Positions 10,198-18,294 are shown, numbered from the stretch's first letter. The stretch is DNA of 61,365 nt from Chloroflexota bacterium (GCA_012270555.1 JAAXIC010000015.1:1-61365); one strand, 5' to 3'. Made by a program: numbers and translations. Notes: generated from the letters alone by a model not told the origin.

Positions 10198-11025
10198 ATG
10201 TTCACTCTTGGCGTTATGACCGATGAAATCTCACAGGACTTTGCGCACGCGCTTGACGTGATCGAGGAGTTTGGCGTGCGCGCTGTCGAGCTGCACGAGA
10301 TGTGGGATAAGAACATCTGCGAACTGGACAGCCACGAGCTGACCCAGGTAGTGCACATGGTGCGCCAGCGGGGATTCGCCGTGTGCGATATTGCCTCGCA
10401 ATTCCTCAGGTGCTACATCGATGATCTGGATGCCTACAACGAGCACATCAAAATCCTGGAACGCTCCATTCAAATCGCGCCGCTCTTCGATTGCCAGCTC
10501 GTGCGCTGCTTTTCCTTCTGGCGTGAGGACGATCTTGAAACCCATTGGGATACCATCCTCGAGCGCTTGGAACTGCCGGTGCGCATGGCGGAATCCGCCG
10601 GCGTTATGCTGGCCTTCGAGAACGTGCGCTCGTGCAATATCGGCACCGGCGCGGAAACCACGCGCTTGATGGAGACCATCAACTCGCCGAACCTGCGGGT
10701 GATTTGGGACCCGGGGAATGCCTACGTTTCCGGTGAAGCGCGGCCCTACCCCGACGGCTACGAGTTGGTAAAGCCGTGGATCATCCACGTGCACGTCAAG
10801 GATGCGGTACTCAGTCCAGAGGGCGAATCCGTTTGGAAGCCCATTGGCGCGGGCAAAGTGGACTATGCGGGACAGTTCAAGGCGCTAGCCGATGACGGCT
10901 ACGACGGCGTCGTATCGCTGGAGACGCACTACTTCCCGGAAGGCGGCACCCGTGAGGAGGGCAGCCGGGAGTCGTTCGCGGGATTGCAGGCAATCCTGGC
11001 CGAGCAGGGAATCGTGCCCAACTAG
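10198..11025 (+). CDS. Sugar phosphate isomerase/epimerase, TIM barrel (copy 1)
   Basis: A 275-residue protein of the AP-endonuclease-2/xylose-isomerase-like TIM-barrel superfamily. GAGGAAG precedes the ATG. Metal-ligand positions are visible as the E in LAFENV, the D in IWDPGN, the H in IIHVHVKD and the E in VSLETHY. These enzymes isomerise or epimerise keto-sugars or inositol derivatives. A second, closely similar copy lies at 11323-12153, and a relic of the preceding ceramidase-like gene sits between the copies. The cluster suggests degradation of a polyol or sugar derivative. Confidence 0.85.
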   Translation: MFTLGVMTDEISQDFAHALDVIEEFGVRAVELHEMWDKNICELDSHELTQVVHMVRQRGFAVCDIASQFLRCYIDDLDAYNEHIKILERSIQIAPLFDCQLVRCFSFWREDDLETHWDTILERLELPVRMAESAGVMLAFENVRSCNIGTGAETTRLMETINSPNLRVIWDPGNAYVSGEARPYPDGYELVKPWIIHVHVKDAVLSPEGESVWKPIGAGKVDYAGQFKALADDGYDGVVSLETHYFPEGGTREEGSRESFAGLQAILAEQGIVPN

Positions 11026-11032
11026 GGCGAGA

Positions 11033-11271
11033 GTCCCGGCGACCTCGCACAGGCCGCGCAGGAATGCTCGCCATTTTCCCACACAATGTACTTGGGCTAC
11101 ACTAACGGCGACGTGGGCTACATTCCCACGGTCGCAGCGTATACAAAAGGCGGCTACGAGGTCCAAACCACCCACTTCTACTCCAATCTTCCCGTCGCCG
11201 TCACCACGGACAGCGCCGGGCGGGTGGTGGAATTGAGTGTGGCGCTCTTGGAGTTTCTCCACGAGAGATAG
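11033..11271 (+). pseudogene. C-terminal relic of the ceramidase-like gene
   Basis: The translation from 11086 (YLGYTNGDVGYIPT, ending in VALLEFLHER) is nearly identical to the last ~60 residues of the ceramidase-like protein ending at 10146. Upstream homology is recognisable at DNA level from about 11033 but has no start or catalytic part. It is the left edge of a tandem duplication of about 1.13 kb that also created the second isomerase gene. It is unlikely to be functional. Confidence 0.8.
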
Positions 11272-11322
11272 CGGGCAGCAACTAAACAGTTTGGCTGACA
11301 CAGCCATATCGCGAGGTAGATC

Positions 11323-12153
11323 ATGTTCACACTTGGCGTTATGACGGACGAAGTCTCACAGGACTTCGCGCACGCGCTCGACGTGATCGAGGAGTTCGGC
11401 GTGCACACTATTGAGCTCGGCTTCATGTGGGACAAGAATATTTGCGATCTGGACAGCCATGAACTGACCCAAGTGCTGCGCATGGTGCGCCAGCGTGGCT
11501 TTGCCGTGTGCAATATTGCCTCGCTCTTCCTGCTGCACTGTCCCATCGATGATCCGGACGCCTACAACGAGCACATCAAGATACTGGAGCGCTCAATTCA
11601 GATAGCGCCGCTCTTCGATTGCCAGCTTGTGCGCTGTTTCTCGTTCCGGCGGGAGGACGATCTCGAAGCCCATTGGGACACCCTCCTCGAGCGTTTGGAG
11701 TTGCCGGTGCGCATGGCCGAATCCGCCGGGGTGACGCTGGCGTTTGAGAACGTGCGCATGTGCAATATTGGCACCGGTGAGGAAACGGCGCGCTTGATGG
11801 AGACGATAAACTCGCCAAATATGCGGGTGATTTGGGACCCGGGCAATGCGTATCACTCCGGTGAGGCGCGGCCCTACCCAGACGGCTATGAGTTGGTGAA
11901 GCCGTGGATCATCCACGTGCACGTAAAGGACGTGGAGCTGGACACCGCGGGCAAATTGGCGTGGAAGCCCATCGGCGGTGGCAAGGTGGACTATGCGGGA
12001 CAGTTCAAGGCGCTGGCCGACGACGGTTACGACGGCGTGGTGACGCTGGAGACCCACTACCGGCCGGAAAACGGCACCAAGGAGCAGGGCAGCCGGGAGT
12101 CCTTCGCCGGTTTGCAGGCGATTTTGGCCGAGCAGGGGATCGTGCCCGACTAG
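11323..12153 (+). CDS. Sugar phosphate isomerase/epimerase, TIM barrel (copy 2)
   Basis: A 276-residue paralogue of the protein at 10198-11025, differing at scattered positions and by one inserted residue near residue 67 (SLFLLHCPID). The metal ligands (FENV, WDPGN, HVHVKD, LETHY) are all kept, so it is probably active. CGAGGT lies before the ATG. The preceding 290 bases descend from the tail of the ceramidase-like gene, showing origin by tandem duplication. The next gene is a Gfo/Idh/MocA oxidoreductase, a common partner of such isomerases in inositol or sugar catabolism. Confidence 0.85.
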   Translation: MFTLGVMTDEVSQDFAHALDVIEEFGVHTIELGFMWDKNICDLDSHELTQVLRMVRQRGFAVCNIASLFLLHCPIDDPDAYNEHIKILERSIQIAPLFDCQLVRCFSFRREDDLEAHWDTLLERLELPVRMAESAGVTLAFENVRMCNIGTGEETARLMETINSPNMRVIWDPGNAYHSGEARPYPDGYELVKPWIIHVHVKDVELDTAGKLAWKPIGGGKVDYAGQFKALADDGYDGVVTLETHYRPENGTKEQGSRESFAGLQAILAEQGIVPD

Positions 12154-12229
12154 GCTGAGAGGCGAGAAGGGCGCATACAAGCATGACTGTCGGCTTAGTC
12201 TTCATGCAGCAGTACATAAGGGCATTGCC

Positions 12230-13291
12230 ATGGCGAAGGCGAGAATAGGCGTAATCGGCGCCGGCTGGTGGGCGACGCAGCACCACATCCCCAGCCTGAA
12301 GACGTACGAGAAGGCGGCCCTCGTTGGCGTTGCCGACGTTAAGCCGGAAAAGGCCAAGACTGCTGCCGACTTCTACGACATTCCCAACACCTACGACAGC
12401 CATCAGGAACTGCTGGCGGCAGGGGTTGACGGTGTCGTCATAGCCGTCCAGCACGCCTACCATTATGAAGCGGCCCGTGACGCGCTGGATGCCGGCGTGC
12501 ACGTGTTCGTGGAAAAGCCCATGACGCTGACCGCTCGCGACGCCTGGGACCTGGTAGCGCGCGCCAAGGCGAACAAGCTGCACCTCATGGTGGGCTATAC
12601 GTTCCATTTCACGCGCCATGCGCAAGCAGCCCGCGAGATCGTGCAATCGGGCAAGATTGGTGAACTGCAGATGGTGTCGGGCATATTTACCTCCTGGGTC
12701 GAATCTTACCTACGCGGGAATCCCCAAGACTACGCCGAGGCGTTTGGCTTTCCGGTGACGGGGCCTTCACCCGATACCTACTCGGACCCGAAGATTGCCG
12801 GCGGCGGACAGGGCCACGTGCAGGTCACGCACCCCATGGGCATGGTGCTCTGGGTCACCGGCCGGCGGGCGGTAGAGGTCTTTGCCTACATGGAAAACTA
12901 CGACCTGGCCGTGGACCTGGTGAACGCGTACAGCTTCCGGCTGGACAACGGGGCTACGGGCACCATGGCGTCCACCGGTGCCATGCGGCCGCACCAGCGG
13001 CTCGACCAGGGATTTGTGTATACCGGCAGCCAAGGCGTGCTGCGGCAGGACATCGCCGGAGGCCGTCTGGAGGCCCAGTACAATGATGGTACTGCCGCCG
13101 AGTTTACGGACTTAAGTGAAGAAGAACGCTACCCGGCACACCTGCCGGCGCGGGGGCTCGTCGACGTCATCTTGGGCGAGGGTGAGAACCACGCTCCAGG
13201 TGAAGTTGGTGCGCGGGTGGTTGAATTCCTGGATGCGGGGTACCATTCCGCGGCAACAGGCCAGGCCGTCAGGGTCGATTCATTGCGCTAA
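12230..13291 (+). CDS. Gfo/Idh/MocA family NAD(P)-dependent oxidoreductase
   Basis: A 353-residue two-domain dehydrogenase. The Rossmann motif is IGVIGAGWWATQHH at residues 5-18, and the family's EKP motif is in VEKPMTLT. The GYTFHFTRH segment starts the C-terminal sheet domain. The ribosome-binding site is weak. Members oxidise hydroxyl groups of sugars, inositols or amino-sugars. It lies directly after the two isomerase genes and before an amidohydrolase, consistent with one catabolic operon on the plus strand. Confidence 0.87.
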   Translation: MAKARIGVIGAGWWATQHHIPSLKTYEKAALVGVADVKPEKAKTAADFYDIPNTYDSHQELLAAGVDGVVIAVQHAYHYEAARDALDAGVHVFVEKPMTLTARDAWDLVARAKANKLHLMVGYTFHFTRHAQAAREIVQSGKIGELQMVSGIFTSWVESYLRGNPQDYAEAFGFPVTGPSPDTYSDPKIAGGGQGHVQVTHPMGMVLWVTGRRAVEVFAYMENYDLAVDLVNAYSFRLDNGATGTMASTGAMRPHQRLDQGFVYTGSQGVLRQDIAGGRLEAQYNDGTAAEFTDLSEEERYPAHLPARGLVDVILGEGENHAPGEVGARVVEFLDAGYHSAATGQAVRVDSLR

Positions 13292-13356
13292 TACCGTTTC
13301 CCTGCGTAGAATCGTCTCCAGATGGACTTGAGAAGTAACCAGGCTCTGCATATGAT

Positions 13357-13392
13357 TCCCTCTCCCCGAGGGAGGGGGCTAGGGTGAGGGGG
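13357..13392. repeat. CTCTCCC palindromic repeat carrying the next gene's Shine-Dalgarno
   Basis: A copy of the dispersed CCCTCTCCC...GGGAGGGGGCTAGGGTGAGGG element. Its 3' arm runs into GGGGGGAG at 13388-13395, which is placed as the ribosome-binding site for the ATG at 13405. Confidence 0.75.
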
Positions 13393-13404
13393 GAGAATTC
13401 CTTT

Positions 13405-14277
13405 ATGGGCAAGCTGGAATTCGTCGATGCGCACGTCCATTTCTACGATATGCAGCACCCGGAGCTTGTCTACGGCCACTGGCAGCCCGGCGTACCGCAT
13501 CCCGTCCTGGGGGAGCAAATTCAGCGACTTGCCGAGCGCAACTATCTCGCCGAGGACTACATCGCCGAGACCCGCAACGCCAACGTCGTCAAGGCGATCC
13601 ACGTGCAGGCCGCCATCGGCAGCCCCGACCCGGTGACCGAGACCGAGTGGCTGCAAGCAGCCGCCGACCGCACAGGCTTTCCCCATGCCATCGTTGCCCA
13701 TGCCGACCTGCGCGATCCCGGCGTGGAGGCTGTGCTAGAGCGTCACTGCCAGTTTCCCAACATGAGGGGCATACGGGACTTCTCTCATGGCGACTTCCTG
13801 GTCGCGCCGGACTTCCATCGGGGCTTTGCATTAATGGAGAAGTATAGTCTTGTGTCTAGTATCGCCGTAGGATGGCAGGACATGGGGAAGCTCCGGGACC
13901 TGGCCAACGCGTTTCCCAACATAACGATTGTGGTCGACCATACGGGACTGCCCGAAGAGCGCACGGACGCCTACTTCGCGCGATGGAAAGGCGGCATGGA
14001 GCTTGCGGCCACGTGCGACAACATCCGCTGGAAGATTTCCGGCCTCGGTATGAGCGACCAGACCTGGACGGTGGACAGCATCAGGCGCTGGGTGCTCGCG
14101 TCCATCGAAACGTTTGGCGTGGACCGCTGCATCTTCGGCACCAACTGGCCGGTGGACTGGCTTTGGAGCACTTACGACAACCAGATTGACGCCTACACGG
14201 AGATAGTCTCCGGTTTCAGCCCGGACGAGCAGGTTGCCCTGTTCTCCAGGAACGCCGAGGAGCTGTACCGCATATAA
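13405..14277 (+). CDS. Amidohydrolase family protein (amidohydrolase_2)
   Basis: A 290-residue TIM-barrel metal-dependent hydrolase. The ATG at 13405 follows a G-rich Shine-Dalgarno at 13388-13395 donated by a palindromic repeat. The metal-binding HVHFYD motif is near residue 10, with VDHTGLP in the middle and FGTNWPVDW near the C-terminus carrying the last Asp. Relatives hydrolyse lactones or decarboxylate aromatic acids; some are fuconolactonase-like. In this cluster, a lactonase step after the upstream Gfo/Idh/MocA dehydrogenase is plausible, but that is inference. Confidence 0.85.
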   Translation: MGKLEFVDAHVHFYDMQHPELVYGHWQPGVPHPVLGEQIQRLAERNYLAEDYIAETRNANVVKAIHVQAAIGSPDPVTETEWLQAAADRTGFPHAIVAHADLRDPGVEAVLERHCQFPNMRGIRDFSHGDFLVAPDFHRGFALMEKYSLVSSIAVGWQDMGKLRDLANAFPNITIVVDHTGLPEERTDAYFARWKGGMELAATCDNIRWKISGLGMSDQTWTVDSIRRWVLASIETFGVDRCIFGTNWPVDWLWSTYDNQIDAYTEIVSGFSPDEQVALFSRNAEELYRI

Positions 14278-14337
14278 GCATTGGCACTCGATTACTGTGA
14301 ACTTGCAGAACAGAGTCACGCTTTAATAACAGGCTGT

Positions 14338-14366
14338 AGCGCGGGGGCTTGTCCCCCGCCTGTTGG
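14338..14366. repeat. Short AGCGCGGGGGCTTGTCCCCCGCCT repeat
   Basis: GCGGGGG...CCCCCGC inverted repeat, the same element that forms one end of the ~200-base repeats at 33124-33352, 37033-37226 and 51993-52195. A variant is at 30436-30458. Confidence 0.6.
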
Positions 14367-14483
14367 CAAGAAGGACAAACACAATCGTATTAAGGTAACT
14401 GTAAGCGGCTACCGGTTGGTCGCGTAGATTTCATTAGCATTCCCCGATCCGAGGGAAGCCCGCAGCAGCAGAAGGAGCAGCAC

Positions 14484-15593
14484 ATGATTACGTACGATGA
14501 CATCAACGTCGGCACATTCATCAACGCCAGCGGCACGGTGACGACGCTGGGCGGCAGTCTGATGCCGGAGCCGGTGGTGGAGGCTATGGTACAGGCCTCC
14601 CGCAGCTTTGTCGGACTTGACGAGTTGCACGAGAAGGCGGGCAAGTGGCTGGCTGATGAGATCGGCGTGCCGGCCGCGTTCATCGCTTGTGGCGCCGCCA
14701 GCGGCATGCTCGTAGCGGCCGCGGCCTGTTTGACCGGCACGGACACCGACCTGATCCGCGCGCTACCGGAAGTGCCGAGCGGCAAGAACGAGTTTGTGAT
14801 TAGCTACGTGGATGAGCACACGTACGTCCACCAAGGCTTCCGGGTCGTTGGCGGCGTGCTGGTGACCGCCGGCACCAACGCGGGCGTGACATCAGAGGAG
14901 CTAGTTGGCGCTATTACCGAGCGCACGGCGGCGGTGGTGCACTTTCTCGGCAAGCAGTCCAAGCAACAATTGATCGAGGTGATCGCCGGGGCGCACGAAC
15001 GCGGCGTGCCGGTAATCGTCGACGCTGCGGCGCAATTGCCGCCCCGCTCCAATCTAGCAGAGATTGTGGGGCTAGACGCCGACCTAGTAATTTTCAGCGG
15101 CGGCAAGGGCATTCGTGGCCCGCAGGCCACAGGGCTCGTGCTGGGAAGACCCGACCTCGTGGAGGCAGCGCGCCAGAACGGCAGTCCGCAGAGCGCGGTC
15201 GGACGCGGCATGAAGGTGGGCAAGGAAGAGATCATGGGGCTGCTGAAAGCAGTAGACCTCTACCTGGCGCAAGACGAGGCAGCGGAGCTCGACGGCTGGG
15301 AAGCGCAGATGCGCACGGTAGCCGCGGCCGCGCACGGCCTCGAAGGCGTGACCGGTGAAGTGCGCCGCCAGGATGAAGGCGCCAGTTGGGATATCGTACC
15401 CCACGCGCAGATCAGATTCGGGGGCGACAGCGATACGCAGGCCGCCAACGTTGCCCGCGCCCTGCGGGAAGGCGAGCCCTCGATCGACGTGCGGCTGAAC
15501 GAGGAGGGCATCCTCATCAGCCCCATGACGCTGCAACCCGGCGAAGCGGAAGTCGTCGCCGACCGCCTCCGCGCGGCCCTGCAAAAGCGATAG
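14484..15593 (+). CDS. SelA-like PLP-dependent enzyme
   Basis: A 369-residue fold-type I PLP enzyme of the SelA/D-glucosaminate-6-phosphate ammonia-lyase-like group. AAGGAG precedes the ATG. INASGTVTTLGGS near the N-terminus and VDAAAQLPPRSN (PLP Asp) are family motifs. The PLP lysine is in FSGGKGIRGPQATG. It is about 100 residues shorter than true bacterial selenocysteine synthase and lacks its N-terminal tRNA-binding domain, so it more likely acts on an amino or hydroxy acid. It belongs to the preceding catabolic run. Its closeness to the putative selenoprotein genes is probably coincidental. Confidence 0.78.
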   Translation: MITYDDINVGTFINASGTVTTLGGSLMPEPVVEAMVQASRSFVGLDELHEKAGKWLADEIGVPAAFIACGAASGMLVAAAACLTGTDTDLIRALPEVPSGKNEFVISYVDEHTYVHQGFRVVGGVLVTAGTNAGVTSEELVGAITERTAAVVHFLGKQSKQQLIEVIAGAHERGVPVIVDAAAQLPPRSNLAEIVGLDADLVIFSGGKGIRGPQATGLVLGRPDLVEAARQNGSPQSAVGRGMKVGKEEIMGLLKAVDLYLAQDEAAELDGWEAQMRTVAAAAHGLEGVTGEVRRQDEGASWDIVPHAQIRFGGDSDTQAANVARALREGEPSIDVRLNEEGILISPMTLQPGEAEVVADRLRAALQKR

Positions 15594-15615
15594 CGGTGGG
15601 AGAGTCTGTATCAAA

Positions 15616-15643
15616 GTAGGGGCACGATATATCGTGCCCCTAC
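15616..15643. terminator. Perfect 28-base palindrome between convergent genes
   Basis: GTAGGGGCACGATA / TATCGTGCCCCTAC form 14-base perfect arms with no spacer. It lies 23 bases after the SelA-like gene and 53 bases from the end of the convergent epimerase gene. It may act as a bidirectional terminator or be another dispersed palindrome. Confidence 0.5.
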
Positions 15644-15695
15644 TACGCGTCAATCAACAACACAGACTGATTGCGTCTCATCAGTCCTGCACGGC

Positions 15696-16724
15696 TTAGA
15701 AGTTACCCGTCCGGCTCTCGTACTTCGTCGGTTTGCCCAGGGTTGAACCCTCGTGCTTCACCCACCAGGCGACCCATTCGATGATCTGTTCCGCCGGTAC
15801 GCGCGGCGCGCCGAAGGTCTCCACGTAGCGCGTCGCGTCGCCGAGCAGTGCGGTGTTTTCCGGTTCTCCGGTGAAGATTGGCGCCACGCCGAGACGCTCG
15901 CCCAAGGCTTCGGCCACCTGTTGCACGGAAAGGGTCTCGGTGCCGGTCAGGTTAATCACATCGGCGGGGCTGGCACAGAGCGGGAACGAGCGCGCCAGCA
16001 TGTCGCAGGCGTCGCCCTGCCAGATTTGGTTGGCGTAGCCCATTGACAAATCGATTGGCGTCTGCTCTTTCACCTTGGTGGCAAGGTCAAGAATGATGCC
16101 GTAGCGGAGTTCGGTAGCGTAGAAGAGGCGCACAATCAGTGTGGGCGTTTGGTTCTTCTCCGCGTAGTATTCCACCAGGCGTTCGCCGCCCAGGCGTGAT
16201 TCGGCGTACTCACCCACAGGGCCGAGCTCTCCACATTCGTCTGCGCCGCTGCCGTCCACCGGCATGAAGCGGTACACGTTGCCGGAGGAGACATAGACCA
16301 TGCGGGAGTGGGGAAAGCGCTCCATGAGCTTGGCCGGCACGAGGGTGTTCATAGCCCAATTAAGCGAGGGCGCGCCGCTGGAGCCGAACTTGAACCCCGC
16401 GAGCAAGTAGAGATACGGCGCATCCGGCAGCTTGGCGACACTTTCGTCGTCCAGCAGGTCACAGGCAACGGTCTCCACGCCCACGCTATCCAAGTACCGG
16501 CGCGATTCCGGCGAGGAGAAGCGGGACACTCCTATCACCCGTTTCGCGCCCGCGCGCACCAAGAGTTCCGCGAGCGTGGGCCCCATCTTGCCCGCCACAC
16601 CCAGCACCATGACGTCGCCGTCCAGCGCCTGCACCGCATCACACGCTGCCGGCGTGGGCGCGGTCATTTGCGCCATGAGCTCCTCTTCAGTCTGTAACGG
16701 CGACAATAACGTCTGCTTGCTCAC
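15696..16724 (-). CDS. NAD-dependent epimerase/dehydratase-like protein
   Basis: A 342-residue extended short-chain dehydrogenase. GTG start at 16724 with ACAGGAG about 7 bases upstream. The nucleotide-binding motif is VLGVAGKMGPTL (about 41-52), followed by VYVSSGNVY. At the catalytic YxxxK position the sequence reads YAESR, so the usual lysine appears replaced by arginine, which may alter or weaken activity. It is the last gene of a minus-strand run that includes the two thioredoxin-like genes 160 bases upstream. The substrate is probably a nucleotide sugar or sugar acid, without firm evidence. Confidence 0.8.
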   Translation of the reverse strand: MSKQTLLSPLQTEEELMAQMTAPTPAACDAVQALDGDVMVLGVAGKMGPTLAELLVRAGAKRVIGVSRFSSPESRRYLDSVGVETVACDLLDDESVAKLPDAPYLYLLAGFKFGSSGAPSLNWAMNTLVPAKLMERFPHSRMVYVSSGNVYRFMPVDGSGADECGELGPVGEYAESRLGGERLVEYYAEKNQTPTLIVRLFYATELRYGIILDLATKVKEQTPIDLSMGYANQIWQGDACDMLARSFPLCASPADVINLTGTETLSVQQVAEALGERLGVAPIFTGEPENTALLGDATRYVETFGAPRVPAEQIIEWVAWWVKHEGSTLGKPTKYESRTGNF

Positions 16725-16885
16725 AACATGCTCCTGTAAGGCGAGGGAAAGTTTCTCTACAGTATAGCGCGGGAAGTCCCTTGACTACAGTTAGGTGCGC
16801 CGCTTCTGCCAAGCAGAATCAGTGGTACGGCGTTCGCAATTTTACCGACCAACACGAAGCTCGGCACGTGGAGTGAGCGCTTGCC

Positions 16886-17371
16886 TTACTCCTGCTGCAG
16901 CCCGGCAGCGACTTCCTGCGGGCTGGGTACTCTGCCAGTGAACCGCAGTTGCTCCGCGCCCGTCTCGTCGTAAACGACCAGAGACGGCACTGAAGAAATG
17001 TCTAGACGCTCGGCGAAAGCGCGCCCGACGGGCGTATGCTGGCTGAGACGCACGATGTGCGCAGTCTCGCCAAACTCTCGCTCGATCCCATCGACCGTGG
17101 GGCGGGCCGCAAGGCTGCTTGCTCAGTAGTGGGAGAAGAGAACTACCAATACCGGCGAGCCCTTCCCAATTAGCCCATCCAATGCCGAGATATCGGCGAG
17201 GTTCGTTTCACGATAGCGCTGGAGGGACGCTACGGCGACAAGACCAACGCCCAGCAGCGTGACAAGCGCCAGGCCGGCAGACTTCGGCAACCAAAGGTAG
17301 GCCGCCACCGCGCTGGCAGGGAGGACAAAGACCACAAAAAGGAGGTAGGAGTACTGGTTGACGAACCGCAT
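16886..17371 (-). CDS. Membrane-anchored thioredoxin-like protein A with in-frame TGA (putative selenoprotein, UxxS)
   Basis: Read through one TGA this is a 161-residue protein. Two hydrophobic helices (about 9-28 and 30-51) are followed by a thioredoxin-like domain. The TGA at 17123-17125 is residue 83 and falls exactly where thioredoxins have the first active-site Cys (VLVVLFSHY-TGA-ASS). The frame then stays open for 78 codons to a TAA and encodes a normal C-terminal half: ARPTVDGIERE, VRLSQHTPVG, the cis-Pro motif in SSVPSLVVYDETG and a final helix. The second Cys is replaced by Ser. The start at 17371 aligns with paralogue B; an in-frame ATG at 17401 also exists. Selenocysteine insertion is the best explanation. 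Confidence 0.75.
17087..17101 (-). other. SECIS-like hairpin downstream of the TGA in thioredoxin-like gene A
   Basis: On the minus strand CCCAC / GATGGG pair with one bulged A around a GGTC loop. The loop begins about 27 bases after the TGA, with G in the first loop positions, as in bacterial SECIS elements (apical loop about 16-37 bases after UGA). The stem is short. A second small stem (GCAAG/CTTGC) follows the TGA directly. Confidence 0.4.
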
Positions 17372-17491
17372 TGCGTCTATCCGTCCGAATTGTCCATTCA
17401 ATGTAGTCTTGAGAACTATAGCACACTATGTATGCAGAGAGCTGGCCGTGACATGCATGCCGCGCGTGCCGAAAGCGGAGAAAGGGCGCAG

Positions 17492-17974
17492 TCACTCGTG
17501 GCCGAGCGCCTCCAGCACCGGCTGCTGCTTGATTACGATTCCGTCCTTGCGCAGCCGCACCTCGCCTTGCCCGTCGAACACTATGAAGGAGGGCACCAGG
17601 CGCAAGCCAAGGCGGGCCGTGATTGCGCCGCCGGCCGGCGAGTGCCGGTTCAGGCGGATGACCCGCACTGCGTCGCCAAGGTCGCGTTCAATCCCATCGA
17701 CGATGGGGCGTGCCACCAGGCACCCCGCTCAGAAGTTCGAGTACACGGCCAGCAGCACCGGCAGTCCCTTGCCGATCAGGGCATCCGGCGGAATTCCGCT
17801 GGTGTCGTCATCGCGATAGCGGGTGAGCGAGGAAATCGCAATGAATGCTGACAGCGAGAAAAGGATGGCAAGCAGGCCACCGGTCCCCGGAAACCACAGG
17901 GCGGCGGCGAGAATGCAAAGTGATACCACGAAGACCGCGATAAAAATGTACGAATACTGGTTCGCAATTTGCAT
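17492..17974 (-). CDS. Membrane-anchored thioredoxin-like protein B with in-frame TGA (putative selenoprotein, UxxC)
   Basis: Read through one TGA this is a 160-residue paralogue of the next gene (A). It shares the NQYSY start, two membrane helices (about 8-26, 28-50), the RYRDDD segment and LIGKGLPVLL before the active site. The TGA at 17729-17731 is residue 82 in VYSNF-TGA-AGC-LVARP, giving a UxxC motif in place of CxxC. The frame then runs for 78 codons, the same length as in A, through VDGIERDLGD, VRLIRLNRHS-like and VPSFIVFDGQG with the cis-Pro. Catalysis would be on the outer face of the membrane if the helices export the domain. The genes are tandem, about 120 bases apart. Confidence 0.8.
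17693..17707 (-). other. SECIS-like hairpin downstream of the TGA in thioredoxin-like gene B
   Basis: CCCATC / GATGGG form a perfect 6-base stem with a GTC loop on the minus strand. The loop lies 28-30 bases after the TGA and starts with G, matching the general bacterial SECIS layout. A stronger hairpin (GGGGTGCC / GGCACGCCCC with a 2-base bulge) lies between them. The segment also encodes conserved residues, so selection may be on protein. Confidence 0.45.
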
Positions 17975-18294
17975 CGTGTCACATCCCTGTGTTTGATGCA
18001 GCGTTCATGCTACAACGCAATTCTAACCGATAGAGTTCGCATGTGTTAGGTGAAAGCACTACGCTGCTTTTTTCTGCCCGCTTCAGCGTATGTGGAGATT
18101 GACCGCCCAACTGCCAGCCACCCATAGTATGCCATTTGAGCTTCCAGGCTTGCTTGGAACGGGGGCTCTCTAAAGCAAATTGCCTGGTAGAAGTTTGTGC
18201 CCTCACCTTGCCAGGGGCTTTACCCACCTCGGTTTCGGCTGCGGTTTGCCAATGCGCTACAATGGGTGCAAGTTATCGAAACGAAGAGGCCACC
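17975..18294. other. Divergent intergenic region between thioredoxin-like B and NIF3-like 1
   Basis: A 320-base gap that must hold the promoters of the minus-strand thioredoxin operon and the plus-strand NIF3-like gene. A TACAAT at 18258-18263 is a possible -10 for the latter. No tRNA-like cloverleaf is apparent. Confidence 0.3.

Noticed and set aside
14484-15593. Reading the SelA-like gene as selenocysteine synthase supporting the selenoprotein call
   Set aside because: It is too short and lacks the N-terminal tRNASec-binding part; it fits the SelA-like sugar/amino-acid lyase group better.
16886-17974. Explaining the two TGAs as pseudogene stops
   Set aside because: Both are at the same codon, the downstream frames are intact, equally long and conserved in protein sequence.
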